Part shown: positions 8,341 through 17,140 of the stretch, piece after piece
Numbering within the stretch: the stretch's first letter is position 1
Layout: each line of letters starts with the position of its first letter
Assembly: GCA_037444305.1 (NCBI GenBank)
Contig: JBBIMP010000012.1
Span: 1-64,000 of the forward strand
Length of the DNA: 64,000 nt
From: JBBIMP01 sp037444305
GTDB lineage: Bacteria > Acidobacteriota > UBA6911
Reading direction: 5' to 3'
Position numbers and translations under genes: made by a program
Notes under the pieces: model-generated
Seen by the model: only the letters and a program-made list of their open reading frames with translations
What the model was told of the DNA's origin: nothing
Database searches by the model: none

Positions 8341-9384
8341 ATGGATCCAACCCGAAGAGGATTTCTGAAGAACGCTGCAGCCGCGGCAGCGGCGCTGTCG
8401 TTTCCGGCAATCGCCTGCGGCAGCGGAGACAGGGAGATGGCGGACCGGCTACCCGCCGGCAAGGCGGCAAAAAGCGCGTTTCAGCCTTCCTACTTGAAGG
8501 CGGAGCAGGAAGGCCGGCTGAAGCAGGTCGATGCCCAGCTGTGGGAAGGCCTCGCCGAATGCCGGGGCTGCCCGAGGCAGTGCGGCGTCAACCGGCTCAA
8601 GGGGGAGAAGGGGATTTGCAGTTCCACCGCGAGACTTAGGATCTACTCCGCGGGTCCGCACTTCGGGGAGGAAAAGCCGCTGGTCGGCAGGGGCGGCTCG
8701 GGAACTATCTTCTTTTCCAACTGCAACCTTCTCTGCTGCTTTTGCCAGAACTGGCAGATCAACCACAGGGGGGACGGCACAAACCACGACCACCAAGATC
8801 TCGCCGAAATGATGTTGGCGCTGCAGCAGCGGGGTTGCCACAACATCAACCTCGTCACGCCCACCCACGTGGTGCCCCACATCATTCGCGCCCTTCGAAT
8901 CGCGGCCCGGCGCGGCTTGCGTCTGCCGTTGGTGTACAATACCAGCGGATACGACAGCCTCGAAACCATAAAGGCGCTGGACGGAATCGTGGACGTCTAC
9001 CTGCCGGATTTCAAATATCAGGACGGAAAGCTGGCGGCCAAATACTCCAGCGGTGCGGCAGATTACCCCGAGGTGGCTTCGGCCGTCATCCGGGAGATGC
9101 ACCGGCAAGTGGGTCTGCTGCAGACGGATGAAAGGGGAATCGCACTCCGGGGATTGATAATCCGACACCTCGTGATGCCGCAAAACATCGCGGGAACCGA
9201 CCGCTTCGTCCTCTGGGTGGCCAGGGAACTGAGTCCTGAAACCTCCGTGAACATCATGGCGCAGTATCGGCCCGAACACAAAGCTTTTGACTATAAGGAA
9301 ATTGCCCGCAGGCTCACCAGCGAGGAGTGGCAGCAGGCCGTGCGATGGGCGCGGGAGGCGGGGCTCCGGAATCTCGATTTGTGA
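8341..9384 (+). CDS. Radical SAM protein (PflX/PflA-like) with Tat signal and lipobox
   Basis: 347 aa. The radical SAM cluster motif is C-x3-C-x2-C in the stretch NCNLLCCFCQNW. Upstream is the CRGCPRQCGVNR…GIC cysteine motif typical of the PflX-like group (COG1313), whose substrate is unknown. Unusually for an oxygen-sensitive radical SAM enzyme, the N-terminus reads MDPTRRGFLK, then an Ala-rich hydrophobic run and PAIAC, that is, a twin-arginine signal plus a lipobox with Cys26. It is thus predicted to be exported and lipid-anchored. The start at 8341 is chosen because the Tat signal begins there. It stands alone after tRNA-Glu. Confidence 0.85.
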   Translation: MDPTRRGFLKNAAAAAAALSFPAIACGSGDREMADRLPAGKAAKSAFQPSYLKAEQEGRLKQVDAQLWEGLAECRGCPRQCGVNRLKGEKGICSSTARLRIYSAGPHFGEEKPLVGRGGSGTIFFSNCNLLCCFCQNWQINHRGDGTNHDHQDLAEMMLALQQRGCHNINLVTPTHVVPHIIRALRIAARRGLRLPLVYNTSGYDSLETIKALDGIVDVYLPDFKYQDGKLAAKYSSGAADYPEVASAVIREMHRQVGLLQTDERGIALRGLIIRHLVMPQNIAGTDRFVLWVARELSPETSVNIMAQYRPEHKAFDYKEIARRLTSEEWQQAVRWAREAGLRNLDL

Positions 9385-9612
9385 ACTTCCCGGCTGCTCC
9401 TGCAAGGCGAGGCCAGTCAAGCCGAAAACAATGCAGAAAGGGCTCCAATTTCCCGATACGTCAGGCAGGGGTCGGGTGGATAGCGGCTGGGAGGCGGTGA
9501 GGGGCGCCGAACAGTTCTGGCTGATCTGTCCGGCCCCGCAGCCTTTTCATGGCTGGATCGAGGAAGCAGGGCGGACCGGCTCGCGCCCTGATGCACAGCC
9601 CGGAAAGTGCTT

Positions 9613-10992
9613 TCAATTGCGTCGCAGCGCCTCGATCGGATCCAGGTTGGCCGCCCGGGAGGCGGGATAACTACCCGCGAGCAGGCTCAGGAGAATTGCA
9701 AAGGCGATGCCCCCGGCGATGAGCCACCAGGTGATGGTAAAGAGATCGGTCGCCGCCCCCCCCTGGCTCTCGATGTAAATGTTGGCGCCGAAGTTTATGG
9801 CGCGCCCGACCAGCCACCCCAGAACGACGCCGAGTACGCCCCCCATGAGGCCTATCGATCCGGCTTCCACGAGGAATATGCTCCGGATGTGTCCTTCGCT
9901 GCCTCCGATCGCCTTCATGATGCCTATCTCCCTGGTCCTTTCCAGGATGGACATGACCATGGTATTCACGATCCCAAGGGATGCGACCGCAAGAGCGATC
10001 GAACCGATGAGCCCCAGGATGATGTCCAGGATGATGAAGGCGCGCTTCATCCCCTGGAACGCATCGTTCACGGAGAAGACGGTAAAGCCGAGGTCGCGGA
10101 TTTTCTGCTGCACTTCTTCGAGGTGCTGCGGGCGGTCAACGCGGACGGTGACGGAGACATAGGAAGGCTTGTCCGAGAGCTGTCTGAGCAGGGCCTGGGG
10201 ATTGGTGAGGTCAACCGCGATGCCGCGACTGCGCGCATTGGCCAGCGGGATCATGACCGGGCTGAACAACCCGCCGCCGGCAGCGGGTCCCGGCTCGCGC
10301 TCTATGATCCCCACGATTTTGTAATTCTCCTCCAACCGGCGGAGGCTCATTCCTCCGGGCAGATTTGCGATCCCTTCGCCGATCTCGCCTGCATAGGCGG
10401 CATATCCCAGCCTCAGTTCCTTGCCGATCAATCCGCCCGGATCGCCGGCAGTCAGCCTGGAGGCAAACTCGAGGCTGATCATGCACTGGTTTTCGGTTTC
10501 GCTTTCGAAAAAACTGCCTTGCACGATGCGCTGGTAGACGCCTATGCCCTTGGCGGACATCGGAATCCCGGCGGCGGTCGTGAAATCCGAGAACTCCCGG
10601 AAACCGACCTCTACGGGGATGCGCAGGTTGGGGTACACTTCTGCCACGTGCGGGATCTCCGACAGCTCTTTGAGAGCCGCATCATCCAGCGGCACCCGTG
10701 TTTGCGGCGCGGTTGAGGACGCTTCCTTGACAGCCGCCGAATCCGCGGGCTGCCGCTTGAGGCCGCGCCGGCGAAGCGATTGCTGCGGCCGGGAAGGGAA
10801 GACGCTGATGACGTCGAACATCCCGGACCGGAGCAGCTGTCCCGAAAACTGCTGCTGCAGCCCCACCCCAAGCGATAGCATGCCTGAGAGCGAAGCGATC
10901 CCGATTGCGACACCGAGTGTGGTGAGAGAGGTCCTGAGGGGCGCCTGCCCAAGATTGCGCAACGCCAGGTGGACGATATCCCGAAAATTCAC
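9613..10992 (-). CDS. ABC transporter permease, MacB/FtsX type
   Basis: 459 aa. The layout is that of MacB/LolC-type permeases: an N-terminal membrane helix (LRTSLTTLGVAIGIASLSG), a long periplasmic MacB_PCD-type domain to about residue 300, then three C-terminal helices. The turn ILERTREIGIMKAIG and the C-terminal DPIEALR motif are hallmarks. These are mechanotransmission ABC systems that act on lipoproteins, peptides or macrolides. The start codon overlaps the stop of the upstream ATPase gene by four bases (ATGA), so the two make one transporter. No periplasmic adaptor is encoded next to it. Confidence 0.9.
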   Translation of the reverse strand: MNFRDIVHLALRNLGQAPLRTSLTTLGVAIGIASLSGMLSLGVGLQQQFSGQLLRSGMFDVISVFPSRPQQSLRRRGLKRQPADSAAVKEASSTAPQTRVPLDDAALKELSEIPHVAEVYPNLRIPVEVGFREFSDFTTAAGIPMSAKGIGVYQRIVQGSFFESETENQCMISLEFASRLTAGDPGGLIGKELRLGYAAYAGEIGEGIANLPGGMSLRRLEENYKIVGIIEREPGPAAGGGLFSPVMIPLANARSRGIAVDLTNPQALLRQLSDKPSYVSVTVRVDRPQHLEEVQQKIRDLGFTVFSVNDAFQGMKRAFIILDIILGLIGSIALAVASLGIVNTMVMSILERTREIGIMKAIGGSEGHIRSIFLVEAGSIGLMGGVLGVVLGWLVGRAINFGANIYIESQGGAATDLFTITWWLIAGGIAFAILLSLLAGSYPASRAANLDPIEALRRN

Positions 10993-11720
10993 GGACCATC
11001 CTCCCCCAGTATCTTGCCGTCTCTCATCGCAAGGCTTCGGGTGACGTGGCGCGCTGCCAGCTCGCGGTCATGGGTCACCAGGACGATGGTTTTCCCCTCG
11101 CGGGCGTGGAGCGCAGCCAGGAGCGCCACCACTTCTTCGGAAGTTGTACTATCGAGGTTTCCCGTGGGCTCGTCGGCAAGCAGGATATCGGGAGCATTGG
11201 CGAGGGCTCTTGCGATGGCCACGCGTTGCTGCTCGCCGCCGGAAAGCTCGGAAGGACGGTGCTGCAGGCGGTCCGCCAGACCTACAGCTCCCAGGAGGCC
11301 GGCGGCCTTGGTGCGGCGCTCGCTGCGAGGCACGCCCGCGAACGTCATTGCCAGAGTGACGTTCTCCTGTGCGGTCATCGTGGGGATCAGGTTGAAAGAC
11401 TGGAAGATCATCCCCACGGCGCTCCGGCGGTGCCGGCTGAGCTCGTCCCTCGACAGTTCGGCAAGGTTGCGCCCGTGAACTGCAAGCGTTCCCCCGGTCG
11501 GCCTGTCAAGCCCGGCGATGAGATTCAGCAGCGTGGACTTGCCCGAGCCCGACGCGCCCAGAAGCCCCAGAAATTCTCCCTTGGCGATATGCATGGTTAG
11601 GCCGTCGAGGGCGCGAACCACGGCGGATCCCATTTTGTAGTGCTTTGTCAAATCCCGGGTTTCTACGATCGGCTGCATGCTTTGGGCTATCGCAGCGGAA
11701 TTGCGGTTCATGACTGTCAA
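10989..11720 (-). CDS. ABC transporter ATP-binding protein (LolD/MacB-like)
   Basis: 243 aa. Walker A GASGSGKST, signature LSGGEQQRVAIARAL and Walker B ILLADEPTGNLD are all intact, and the sequence fits the LolD/MacB/FtsE subfamily. It powers the permease encoded directly downstream (4-base overlap). The first codons (MTVMNRNS) offer two possible starts, 11720 and 11711; neither is strongly favoured. Confidence 0.92.
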   Translation of the reverse strand: MTVMNRNSAAIAQSMQPIVETRDLTKHYKMGSAVVRALDGLTMHIAKGEFLGLLGASGSGKSTLLNLIAGLDRPTGGTLAVHGRNLAELSRDELSRHRRSAVGMIFQSFNLIPTMTAQENVTLAMTFAGVPRSERRTKAAGLLGAVGLADRLQHRPSELSGGEQQRVAIARALANAPDILLADEPTGNLDSTTSEEVVALLAALHAREGKTIVLVTHDRELAARHVTRSLAMRDGKILGEDGP

Positions 11721-11866
11721 CCCTGCGTCCCAGTTTCGTCAGGGTGGATAATCCCGGAATCCGAGCGGACGCAAAGGCCCGGTGAACTGGGAAAAAGGTA
11801 CTTCCTTCCCGGCCGTATCTACCACAAGTGGGTAAGGATTGGGAATGAATTGTTGGCCCATGCGGT

Positions 11867-12096
11867 ATACTTGTAGCAATCGCTTTGGCCGTCATTCCGG
11901 CATCAGCCGGACAGGGGACACTCAAGAACGGAGATCGGCTCACCGGAACCTCGATGCGTCAGCCGTCACAAGGCTCAGCACCTGGCTCGGATGGCATGTG
12001 ACTTTCAGTGAGCGATATCTGAGCAATCCTGTGCCGGGGACGAATAAGAACGACGTTCTGCTGACCACAGGATTGCGAATCACATTCGAAAAATAA
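11867..12096 (+). pseudogene. DUF481 outer-membrane-type gene with internal deletion
   Basis: The first part (about 11867-11958) reads as a signal-peptide core ending IPASA, then GTLKNGDRLTGT, the N-terminal motif of DUF481 proteins. The second part is in another frame and ends at TAA 12094-12096. It reads LSTWLGWHVTFSERYLSNP and LLTTGLRITF, the last beta-strands of the same family. Intact DUF481 proteins have roughly 200 or more residues between these two pieces. Here they are joined near 11950-11962 with a change of frame. No good start codon precedes the signal peptide either. Confidence 0.7.
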
Positions 12097-12168
12097 TGGA
12101 AGGATCCGCCGGATGACCTGCCGGCGGCCGAAAAAATCATTAACAACCGGCCAAAAAGGAGGCACACT

Positions 12169-12576
12169 GTGAGCTATGAAATTGAAGATATCCAGGGAAT
12201 CGGTTTTGCCTTCAGCGACAGGCTGCGCGTGGCGCAGATCCAGACGACCGAGGATTTTCTGAAGCATTGCTGTGATGCGAAGGGCAGAAGGCGGGTAAGC
12301 GAATTGACCGGGCTCAACGAGAGCCTGCTCCTGAATTGGGCGAACAAGGCCGACCTGATGAGAATTTCCGGAATAGGGCCGCAGTTTTCGGAGTTGCTGG
12401 AGGCCGCGGGCGTGGATACGGTCAGGGAATTCCGGTACCGCAATGCGGAAAACCTCGCCGCGAAAATGGCAGAGGTCAACGCGAAGCGGAACCTGTCCGG
12501 AACCTCGCCGGCTGCATCCGTGGTGGAAGCATGGATCGCCCAGGCAAAAAGCCTTCCGCCCGGCATGGCACACTAG
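12169..12576 (+). CDS. DUF4332-type helix-hairpin-helix protein
   Basis: 135 aa, GTG start with GGAGG six bases upstream. Two helix-hairpin-helix-like segments are visible: IEDIQGIGFAFSDRL near the start and LMRISGIGPQFSELLEAAGV in the middle. This is the pattern of DUF4332, a predicted nucleic-acid-binding HhH family. There is no signal or membrane segment. Its function is unknown. It is a short single gene upstream of mscL. Confidence 0.75.
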   Translation: MSYEIEDIQGIGFAFSDRLRVAQIQTTEDFLKHCCDAKGRRRVSELTGLNESLLLNWANKADLMRISGIGPQFSELLEAAGVDTVREFRYRNAENLAAKMAEVNAKRNLSGTSPAASVVEAWIAQAKSLPPGMAH

Positions 12577-12688
12577 CGTGAAGTTGTGGAGATTCTTGCG
12601 CGGGATCTTTGCTCATCCCATTGGCTGAGGCGCTAGCGGATTAGCGAACAGAGAACTGAACACCAGAGCGAACGAAAGGAGAAAGGCA

Positions 12689-13132
12689 ATGTTGAAGGAA
12701 TTCAAAGAATTCGCCATGCGTGGGAACGTCATGGACATGGCCATCGGAATCATCCTGGGGGCCGCATTCGGAAAGATCGTTACCTCATGCGTCCAGGATG
12801 TGCTGATGCCGCCGATAGGAATGTTGCTCGGCGGGGTGGATTTTTCGAATCTGTACCTCACGCTATCGGAGGGATCCTTCGCCTCCCTCGAGGAGGCCAA
12901 GGCGGCCGGCGCGGCCACGCTGAATTACGGTGTGTTTGTCAACACAGTCCTGGATTTTCTGATTGTGGCATTCGCCATTTTCATTGTCGTGCGGCAGATG
13001 AACCGGCTGAAGAAGCGGGGAGAGGCTCCACCGGCGGTGCCGACCACGAAGGAATGCCCGCACTGCCTCTCGACGATTCCGATCAAAGCCGGTCGGTGCG
13101 CCCACTGCACTGCCCAACTCACAGCGGCTTAG
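12689..13132 (+). CDS. mscL: Large-conductance mechanosensitive channel with zinc-ribbon tail
   Basis: 147 aa. Residues 1-110 match MscL: the amphipathic N-terminus (MLKEFKEFAMRGNVMDMAIG), the TM1 pore helix, a periplasmic loop, the TM2 helix and the RLKKR stretch. It opens under membrane tension to release solutes during osmotic downshock. In place of a short cytoplasmic helix alone, it continues into a zinc ribbon with C123-x2-C126 and C137-x2-C140. AAAGGAGAAAG precedes the ATG. Confidence 0.93.
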   Translation: MLKEFKEFAMRGNVMDMAIGIILGAAFGKIVTSCVQDVLMPPIGMLLGGVDFSNLYLTLSEGSFASLEEAKAAGAATLNYGVFVNTVLDFLIVAFAIFIVVRQMNRLKKRGEAPPAVPTTKECPHCLSTIPIKAGRCAHCTAQLTAA

Positions 13133-13436
13133 GCTAGACTCGATAGGCAGCGGTGACCTCCCGTCGGCCGTAAATTGTCACGCCGGGGGGTGGCCGGTGC
13201 TTTCCAACACGAGCAACCCGCGACGACAGATTCAGGCGTCGCGCCGCCCCGAAGCAAGGTCTTTTCAAATCCATCGGGCGTGATCCTCGCGCGGCCGTCC
13301 GCCCCGCCCGGCGATGGGCTTTCACCATGTTTGTGACGGCGATCATACAAATCCCGGAAAGGCAGAGCTATCAATCTGATCAGATGGACGGCGAAAGCCG
13401 ATATGTCTTGAAGCAGAGCCTGGCTTAGGGTGACTC
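13133..13436. other. Intergenic stretch, nothing recognised
   Basis: About 300 bases between mscL and the zinc-ribbon membrane protein. Short minus-strand frames exist, but no domain, tRNA, clear terminator or promoter could be identified. Confidence 0.5.
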
Positions 13437-14192
13437 ATGAAAGTTGGAACCTGTCCACATTGCGGCCATGAACAGGACGCCGGACCAGCCTGCCTGCGCT
13501 GCGGGATAATCTTCGAACGATACCGGGACTCACAGGGCGGCTCCCGTAGTCGGGCCAGACGGAGCGAAGGCTCCATTCTGGTGTATGGAGCGGGCAGAGG
13601 ATCCCGGTGGCTGAGGATCTGCTGGCGAGTGGGCCCAGCCACCGCCATGGCGCTGCTCGTGGTGGCGCTGTGGCCTTCACCCCCATCGTATTCTGTGCGG
13701 AGCGACGCCGCACAGGAGAGATCCAAGGAAAAGATCGAAAGCTACCTCGCCGCCTTATCCATCGGCCAGACGGCAACGCTGGAACTGACGCAGAATGAAC
13801 TCAACGCCTGGGTGGGAGAGCAGCTGGCGGCGGTAGACTTCTCTCAAGGGAGATGGGCCGTCGATCGAAATGGCGAACCGGAACCCTGGGGCAACATCCG
13901 GCAGGTCGGTGTTGAGCTCGAGGAGGGCCGGGTCAGAACCCACCTTCAGCTCCGCTTTTATTTCCTCCCGATGACGCTCGAGTTGGACGGCAGACTGAAG
14001 GCAGACGCCGGAGCCGTTTTGCTGGAGCCGTCCGGCGGACGCGTCGGTCGACTGCCGCTGTGGGCGGGCGCCATGAAGTGGGCCGTCCGGGGCCTGGTCG
14101 AGGGCGACAGTGGCATGGAGGTCGCGTGTATTCCTGCCAATACCACGGAAGTCACCGTCAGAAAAGGTCGAATCCTGCTTCAGTCGATCTAG
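13437..14192 (+). CDS. Zinc-ribbon membrane-anchored protein of unknown function
   Basis: 251 aa. The N-terminus is a zinc ribbon (C6-x2-C9, C19-x2-C22, with IIFERYR after it). A basic stretch and one predicted membrane helix at about residues 67-79 follow, then a beta-rich domain of about 170 residues facing the other side of the membrane. The ordering suggests a cytoplasmic zinc ribbon and a periplasmic C-terminal domain. No specific family was recognised. Confidence 0.7.
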   Translation: MKVGTCPHCGHEQDAGPACLRCGIIFERYRDSQGGSRSRARRSEGSILVYGAGRGSRWLRICWRVGPATAMALLVVALWPSPPSYSVRSDAAQERSKEKIESYLAALSIGQTATLELTQNELNAWVGEQLAAVDFSQGRWAVDRNGEPEPWGNIRQVGVELEEGRVRTHLQLRFYFLPMTLELDGRLKADAGAVLLEPSGGRVGRLPLWAGAMKWAVRGLVEGDSGMEVACIPANTTEVTVRKGRILLQSI

Positions 14193-14246
14193 GCAGAGTG
14201 CGAACCGGAAGTCGGGCGGCAGGCAGCCGCCCGCGTGATAGTCCGC

Positions 14247-14333
14247 CTAGAACTTTTGGTTCAGCGCGAGCGCGAAGGCCCACTGACTGGCGGTTCCATC
14301 CGCCAGGTAGGGCCCAGGGGCCGTGCGGGAAAC
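14247..14333 (-). pseudogene. Outer-membrane beta-barrel C-terminal remnant
   Basis: The minus strand reads GPYLADGTASQWAFALAL and then NQKF before TAG (14249-14247). Alternating residues ending in a terminal Phe are the C-terminal signature strand of outer-membrane barrel proteins. An in-frame stop lies about 28 codons upstream and no body of the gene is visible, so this looks like a stub of a deleted porin- or FadL-like gene. Confidence 0.4.
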
Positions 14334-14609
14334 TCAAACCTTGTGAGCTTGCAGACAGCAGGGAAGGCGCTGCCCGGTTCGAGCCGAAAGCGGCTTGCTC
14401 GACAGATCCGAAAAAGCTCTGCAGCGAAAAACTCCAGGAATGCGATATCTGCAGGATCTATCGCCGCGCCCGCGAATTTGCAGATCTGAAGGCCGGCGCA
14501 GAGATCATGCCGCACAAATCCGGCGAATTAATGCCGGTATCTGTTGAAACCATTTGCGGATTGCCGCCTCTAACAATGCATGTGGGTCGAGCAGCCAACG
14601 GAGGTGCAG
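14334..14609. other. Non-coding or decayed stretch
   Basis: No intact gene is visible. A plus-strand frame around 14390-14520 gives a Cys-rich peptide (LCSEKLQECDICRIY) that vaguely recalls Cys-rich linker segments of sensor proteins. It has no start and may be a remnant or chance. Confidence 0.3.
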
Positions 14610-14984
14610 ATGAACAGACGATATTCCGGCAGGTTCGCGGCGGTCCTCGTGGCGTTCGCCGTGGCCCTGTCGATGACTGCGTGCGAGCAGAAGACCATTA
14701 ACCAGATCAAGGCCGATCCGGCCCGCTATGCGAACAAGGAAGTGGGCATCACCGGCGAAGTCGTCCGGAGTTACTCGGTGCTGGGCCGGGGAGCCTATGA
14801 GGTCGATGATGGCACGGGCACGCTTTGGGTGATTTCCGACAAGGGAGTGCCGCGCAAAGGCGCCCGCATCGCTGTGAAGGGCAAGATCCAGGACGGCTTC
14901 GACTTGGATTCTCTCTTGAAGCTGCCCGAGGCTCTCAGTTCGGGTCTGGTGATGATCGAATCCTCTCACAAAGCGAAATACTGA
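14610..14984 (+). CDS. Small lipoprotein with OB-fold-like domain
   Basis: 124 aa. The signal peptide ends in a lipobox, SMTAC (Cys25), so it is predicted to be lipid-anchored. The remainder (INQIKADPARYANKEVGITG, then strands such as GAYEVDDGTGTLWV and GARIAVKGKIQ) has the strand pattern of small bacterial OB-fold (tRNA_anti-like or BOF) proteins. The start at 14610 has GGAGGTG just upstream. Function unknown. Confidence 0.75.
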   Translation: MNRRYSGRFAAVLVAFAVALSMTACEQKTINQIKADPARYANKEVGITGEVVRSYSVLGRGAYEVDDGTGTLWVISDKGVPRKGARIAVKGKIQDGFDLDSLLKLPEALSSGLVMIESSHKAKY

Positions 14985-15094
14985 GTGTGGACGGCAGCCT
15001 TGTCTCAATTGCAGGAGCGGCCGGAGCTGCTACCGGCGGCGAATGCCCTCACCCGGATCTCCATCCGCAGTCCTGGAAATGTGCCCGAGGAGCG

Positions 15095-16355
15095 CTATTC
15101 GAACGGCGCACCGATCAGTGCCGCCTGTTCCTCCAGGTGCAGCCTGTGCGATCCACACGCCGGATTAGCGCTTTCCGGCCTGCCAATGTAACGGACGGCG
15201 CGGCCAAAAGGCAGGCTGCGCCGGATTCTGTCCCGGAGAAAATTCCACGCTCCCATGTTTTGCGGCTCCTCCTGGACCCAGAAGACCTCCTTGGCGCGAT
15301 CGTAGCCCTCGAGAACCCTGGTCATGTGCCACTCGGGATAGGGATAGAACTGCTCGAGGCGCACGATAGCAACGTGGTCGGATTCCCTGCGGCTTTTTTC
15401 CCGGCGCAGGTCATAATAGATTGATCATCTTGAGGACGCCGATCTGCTTTTCCAGCTCCTCGCTGTTTGCCGGCGAGGGTGCCAGGGCGGGGCTCTGATC
15501 CAGCGACCAATGAATGGGCACTTCCGGAATCTCGAGTTCGGCGAAAACCTCCTCGTAGAACCGAGCGCTCCCCAGCAGGAGATCTTGCACTCTCCCCAGG
15601 AATTGGCCCGATTCCGCACCCTGAATGACCCGGTGGTCGTAGGTGCAACTCACCTGCATCGTTTTGCTCAATCCCATGCGCGAGAGGGCTTCGGCGGACC
15701 AGGCGTAATACTCCGCCGGGTAGCCGATGGCGCCGGTGGCGACGATCGCGCCCTGCCCCGGCATCAGCCGGGGCAGGGACGCCACCGTTCCCACGGTTCC
15801 CGGATTCGTCAGCGTTACGCTCGTATCCTTGAAGTCGTCCGGTGATAGAGTGCCGTGCCTGACCTTCTCGATAAGCGAGTTGTAGGCTTCGAGAAACCCA
15901 CGGAAAGTCAGTAATTGGGTATCCTTGACGCAGGGGACCAGGAGAGTCCTGCTGCCGTCCCTCCTCTCGGTGTCGACGGCCACGCCGAGATTCACCGATT
16001 TTCGCATCCGCTTGTGCGCTTCCTCGCCGACGATTTCGTAGCAGGAATTCAGCGAGGGAAACTCCCGGAGGGCAACGACAATCGCCCATGCGATCAGGTT
16101 CGTGTAGGAAACCCGGGGCCGGTGGGTCCAGTTCATGTGGTTGTTCAGGATGCGCCGGTTCTCCTCGAGCAGCTTTACCGGAATGCTCCGGTATGAGGTC
16201 GCCGTGGGAAGGTCCAGGCTTGCCTGCATGTTTTCGACGATGCGGAGCGCGCTGCCCCGCAGCGGAATGAGCTCGTCGGCATCGTTTGCAGGCTCGGCTT
16301 TGTTGGCTTGGATCCCTCCCGGGTTGCGCTCGGCGCGGGGTTTATTCGCAGTCAT
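15095..16355 (-). pseudogene. kgd: Kgd-type 2-oxoglutarate dehydrogenase, E1 domain deleted
   Basis: The first 314 codons (16355 to 15411) are intact and match the E2 succinyltransferase catalytic domain of the fused Kgd (2-oxoglutarate dehydrogenase E1/E2), including GTVGTVASLPRLMPGQGAI and the catalytic TYDHRVIQGA. The frame then enters the first E1 residues (QIGVLKMIN) and stops. In another frame the very end of E1 resumes: YYDLRREK…VAIVRLEQFYPYPE…WVQEEPQNMGAW…HLEEQAAL, ending at 15095. Nearly all of the thiamine-diphosphate E1 domain, estimated at over 2 kb, is missing at about 15405-15412. The product cannot oxidise 2-oxoglutarate. GAGGG precedes the ATG. Confidence 0.85.
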
Positions 16356-16367
16356 CGAAGGCCCTCA

Positions 16368-16562
16368 TCAGGCAATCTTCCGGAGAATCCGCGCCGGCAT
16401 TGTGACGATCGTCCAGAGCAGATCCAGCAGCCCGCCGACAGCGATCCCCAGGATCCGAAAGGGAATCAGCAGCAGCCATAGGATCGGATAGGCGAGCAGA
16501 GCCAGCAGGGCCAGGGGCCAGCACAAAACCAGCAATATGCACCATAGCAGGAACTTTATCAT
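16368..16562 (-). CDS. Small membrane protein
   Basis: 64 aa, almost wholly hydrophobic (LLWCILLVLCWPLALLAL and LLLIPFRILGIAVGG), predicted to form two membrane helices. It ends 12 bases before the kgd remnant and begins downstream of the DUF2007 gene, so it probably belongs to the same minus-strand transcript. No function is recognised. Confidence 0.6.
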   Translation of the reverse strand: MIKFLLWCILLVLCWPLALLALLAYPILWLLLIPFRILGIAVGGLLDLLWTIVTMPARILRKIA

Positions 16563-16629
16563 CCGGGCCTCGCAGGGTGAACGGAGTGTCGATGGATGGG
16601 AACCATCCGGCGGTTCGCGGCTATCTGCA

Positions 16630-16998
16630 TCAGGCGTCTCCGTTGGATTCCATCGCCGGGTCGCCCGTGAAGTAAATCCCCAGGAGGTTCTGCGCTTCTC
16701 TGAGATCGGCACGACCAACGAGGATGGCAACGGGAGTGGCGCCGCTGGCAACTCCGATCGGGTCTGTATCCCCCCTCATCACTGTGCGGATTGCATTGCT
16801 TTCGAGCAGTTCCCGGATCATCTTGGCTTCAGATTCCATCCCGAAGGTGGCCAGCAGCTTGAGCTCGCCCAAGTCGTGGAATTCCTCATTCGCAGCCACT
16901 TCTCCTTCTTCGATTCCGGCCAGAGCGCAGCCACAGTCTCGGCAGTGAAACACTCCGGCGCGGTATTCCATCCCGCATTCAGAACAGAAGGGCGCCAT
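16630..16998 (-). CDS. Zinc-ribbon plus DUF2007 (putative signal-transducing) protein
   Basis: 122 aa. An N-terminal zinc ribbon (CSECGMEY…CRDCG) is followed by a DUF2007-type domain: LKLLATFGMESEAKMIRELL, then a strand/loop and ILVGRADLREAQNLL. DUF2007 is annotated as a putative signal-transducing domain related in fold to PII-like proteins, with no proven ligand. The start at 16998 opens directly on the zinc ribbon. Confidence 0.75.
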   Translation of the reverse strand: MAPFCSECGMEYRAGVFHCRDCGCALAGIEEGEVAANEEFHDLGELKLLATFGMESEAKMIRELLESNAIRTVMRGDTDPIGVASGATPVAILVGRADLREAQNLLGIYFTGDPAMESNGDA

Positions 16999-17121
16999 CG
17001 AACCTCCGCAGCTCCGATCCGGCTTGCCCAAAAACTACCACTGTTCGCAGGGCGAGCCTAGGGCCAATGCGGAGCAATGCGCCGCGGCTTTGCCCGGCGT
17101 GGAGTCCCTTCTCAAGGATGC

Positions 17122-17140
17122 ATGGGAAGCAGCCTCCCAT
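17122..17140 (-). terminator. Possible hairpin at the end of hom
   Basis: A perfect 6-bp inverted repeat (ATGGGA / TCCCAT, 7-base loop) touches the stop codon of the homoserine dehydrogenase gene on the minus strand. It lacks a following U-run, so termination is uncertain. Confidence 0.25.

Noticed and set aside
14060..14701. 213-codon plus-strand frame spanning two genes
   Set aside because: It overlaps the end of the zinc-ribbon membrane protein and the start of the lipoprotein in another frame; only a short Cys-rich stretch looks protein-like.
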